A stretch of 6,967 nt of DNA. Source: an uncultured Methylococcaceae bacterium. Its GTDB lineage: Bacteria; Pseudomonadota; Gammaproteobacteria; Methylococcales; Methylococcaceae. Under the pieces are notes generated by a model. It had not been told where the DNA came from. It did not search any database and saw only the letters and a list, made by a program, of their open reading frames with translations. Numbering within the stretch: the first letter of the stretch is position 1; every line of letters begins with the position of its first letter. Location: assembly GCA_903910005.1 (NCBI GenBank), contig CAIVXW010000191.1, positions 1 through 6,967 of the forward strand, given 5' to 3'. A program made the translations under genes and the position numbers. Shown in pieces: positions 5,795 to 6,967 of the stretch.

Positions 5795-6058
5795 ATGGTA
5801 ACGATACGCTTGTCCAGGGGCGGTGCCAAGAAACGGCCCTTTTACCATGTTGTCGTAACGGATAGCCGCTCCAAGCGGGATGGTCGTTACATTGAACGTG
5901 TCGGTTTTTTCAACCCGATTGCCTCGGGGCGTGAAGAACGTTTGCGACTGGACGACGCCCGAATTGAGTACTGGCTCGGACACGGTGCCCAGACATCCGG
6001 CCGGGTTGGTTCACTGATAAAGGAACATCGCAAGGCGGCCAGCGCGGTCAGCCCCTGA
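5795..6058 (+). CDS. rpsP: 30S ribosomal protein S16
   Basis: S16 is a small-subunit protein needed for ordered 30S assembly; it binds 16S rRNA of the body region. The product is 87 aa (E. coli 82). The N-terminal half follows the E. coli protein closely (MVTIRLSRGGAKKRPFYHVVV, then RVGFFNPIASG), and the second half keeps the RVGSLIKE element with a short Ala-rich end. ATG 5795 gives the canonical MVTIRL start. Two possible ribosome binding sites are seen: AGAGGAA 5776-5782 (12 bases away) and AAGG 5788-5791 (3 bases away). It is the first gene of the rpsP-rimM-trmD operon; rimM follows after 31 bases. In E. coli ffh is upstream of rpsP, while here it is the csrA/tRNA unit. Confidence 0.98.
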   Translation: MVTIRLSRGGAKKRPFYHVVVTDSRSKRDGRYIERVGFFNPIASGREERLRLDDARIEYWLGHGAQTSGRVGSLIKEHRKAASAVSP

Positions 6059-6089
6059 TCATCTGTTGCTACCTGTCAGGACAGACGGC

Positions 6090-6590
6090 GTGGTTGCTGG
6101 CCCGGTCATCATCGGTGTGATACAGGCTCCCTTCGGCGTCAAGGGGTGGGTCAAGTTGCGTTCCTACACGGATCCGATTGAGAACATTCTGCAGTATTCG
6201 CCCTGGGTTTGTACCAATGAATCCGGGGAGCGCAGGCTGCTGCATGAGGGGCAGCGTAACGGTGACAATCTGGTAGCCCGATTTGTCGGTATTGATGATC
6301 GCGATGCAGCCGCAGCCCTGCGTGGCCTCGCTGTCTACGCAGACAGAACGCGGTTTCCGCCACCCGCTCCCGGTGAGTATTACCGGATTGATCTAATGGG
6401 ACTTTCGGTCACGAATTTGCGGGGTGTGCAGTTGGGTGTCATCTCGGACATGATGACTACGGGGGCTCACGATGTAATGGTTTTGGCCGGAGATCGGGAA
6501 CGGCTGGTTCCTTTTGTACAAGGGCGGTTTGTCAGGGAAGTCAATCTGGCGGCAGGGTATGTCCTGGTCGACTGGGACGAGGATTTTTGA
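6090..6590 (+). CDS. rimM: Ribosome maturation factor RimM
   Basis: RimM binds S19 and assists maturation of the 30S head and 16S rRNA processing. From GTG 6090 the protein is 166 aa. The N-terminal RimM domain opens with VIIGVIQAPFGVKGWVKL, matching E. coli IVLGKMGSSYGIRGW, and has GIDDRDAAAALRG. The C-terminal PRC-barrel domain has the family's GEYYRIDLMG (from residue 95), then DMMTTGAHDVMVL, ERLVPF (ending at residue 142) and the terminal VDWDEDF. Start choice: GTG 6090 has AGGA at 6078-6081, 8 bases upstream. The longer in-frame start TTG 6066 would add eight residues but has no visible ribosome binding site. A 4-bp hairpin (6073-6076 with 6081-6084) places part of the Shine-Dalgarno in its loop. 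trmD follows within a few bases. Confidence 0.95.
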   Translation: MVAGPVIIGVIQAPFGVKGWVKLRSYTDPIENILQYSPWVCTNESGERRLLHEGQRNGDNLVARFVGIDDRDAAAALRGLAVYADRTRFPPPAPGEYYRIDLMGLSVTNLRGVQLGVISDMMTTGAHDVMVLAGDRERLVPFVQGRFVREVNLAAGYVLVDWDEDF

Positions 6591-6595
6591 CGTCC

Positions 6596-6967
6596 GTGCG
6601 GTTCGATGTTGTCACCCTGTTCCCGGATATTGTCAGGCAGACGGCCTGTTGCGGTGTCACTGGTCGTGCGTTCGATGCCGGATACGCAACCCTGAAGTTG
6701 TGGAATCCCCGCGATTACACCGCTGATCGGCATCGTACGGTAGATGACAGACCCTACGGCGGCGGGCCAGGCATGGTAATGAAGGTAGAACCCTTGCAGG
6801 CTGCCATACGGGCTGCCCGCCGGGATGACCAAATACCGGCGACTACCGTGTTTTTGACCCCGCAAGGCCGCTTGCTTAATCAGGATGCCATGATCCGGTT
6901 TGCTGCCCTGGATCGCTTGATTCTGGTGGCAGGACGCTACGAAGGGGTTGACGAACGCTTGATAGAC
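6596..6967 (+). CDS. trmD: tRNA (guanine-N1)-methyltransferase TrmD, 3' end missing
   Basis: TrmD transfers a methyl group from S-adenosylmethionine to N1 of G37 in tRNAs with G36, preventing +1 frameshifts. The window holds 124 codons of about 250. Visible motifs of the SPOUT (trefoil-knot) fold are RHRTVDDRPY, GGGPGM (residues 55-60), LTPQGR and GRYEGVDER (from 113). Counting from GTG 6596, GGGPGM and GRYEG fall on the same numbers as in E. coli TrmD, which supports this start. The alternative TTG 6587 overlaps the rimM stop as TTGA and would add three residues; GAGGA 6579-6583 is 3 bases from TTG and 12 from GTG, ideal for neither. The catalytic Asp (D169 in E. coli) is beyond the window. 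The usual next gene, rplS, would lie outside. Confidence 0.96.
   Translation, partial: MRFDVVTLFPDIVRQTACCGVTGRAFDAGYATLKLWNPRDYTADRHRTVDDRPYGGGPGMVMKVEPLQAAIRAARRDDQIPATTVFLTPQGRLLNQDAMIRFAALDRLILVAGRYEGVDERLID

Noticed and set aside
5605..5829. 74-codon minus-strand frame ending in GERGIRTLDRGISP
   Set aside because: Its C-terminal end is the antisense of tRNA-Ser(GCU) and the rest crosses the terminator and the rpsP start. Such GIRTLDRG-like tails are a known spurious product of calling genes over tRNA-Ser.
6066..6089. Longer rimM start at TTG 6066
   Set aside because: It has no Shine-Dalgarno, whereas GTG 6090 has AGGA at good spacing and gives a start close to the conserved N-terminal strand. 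It is kept only as an alternative.

Overview
The window is a run of bacterial housekeeping genes, all on the + strand: recA (5' end missing), recX, alaS, lysC, csrA, tRNA-Ser(GCU), rpsP, rimM and trmD (3' end missing). The order recA-recX-alaS-lysC-csrA-tRNA-Ser, and the near identity of CsrA and S16 to the Escherichia coli proteins, point to a gammaproteobacterium. The aspartokinase is the short (about 406 aa) type with two ACT domains, as in pseudomonads, and not the 449-aa enteric LysC. Coding DNA is moderately GC-rich. I see no insertion sequence, phage gene, CRISPR array, toxin-antitoxin pair or other accessory module. I found no undescribed system. The points of interest are in how these core genes are started, ended and regulated.

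Region 1 (1-5191) is a tightly packed stretch. recA runs into recX with a 4-base overlap (CTGA), and recX has no ATG, GTG or TTG start that keeps its conserved N-terminus. After 21 bases comes alaS and, 31 bases further, lysC. There is no convincing terminator between these genes, so read-through from recA to lysC is possible. The theme is recombination (RecA and its modulator RecX), alanine charging of tRNA, and the first step of the aspartate-family amino acid pathway.

Region 2 (5192-5774) holds csrA and tRNA-Ser. The csrA leader has an extended -10 promoter, a palindrome near the class II activator position, two hairpins, and a GGA-rich ribosome binding site that resembles a CsrA target. 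The tRNA follows csrA by 29 bases and may share its transcript. A strong intrinsic terminator closes the unit at 5724-5774.

Region 3 (5775-6967) is the rpsP-rimM-trmD ribosomal protein / 16S maturation / tRNA methylation operon. Its first start codon lies only 20 bases after the U-tract of the terminator, so its promoter must lie upstream of or inside the terminator, or the terminator must leak. rpsP starts with ATG, while rimM and trmD start with non-AUG codons, which fits the low output of these two enzymes relative to S16.
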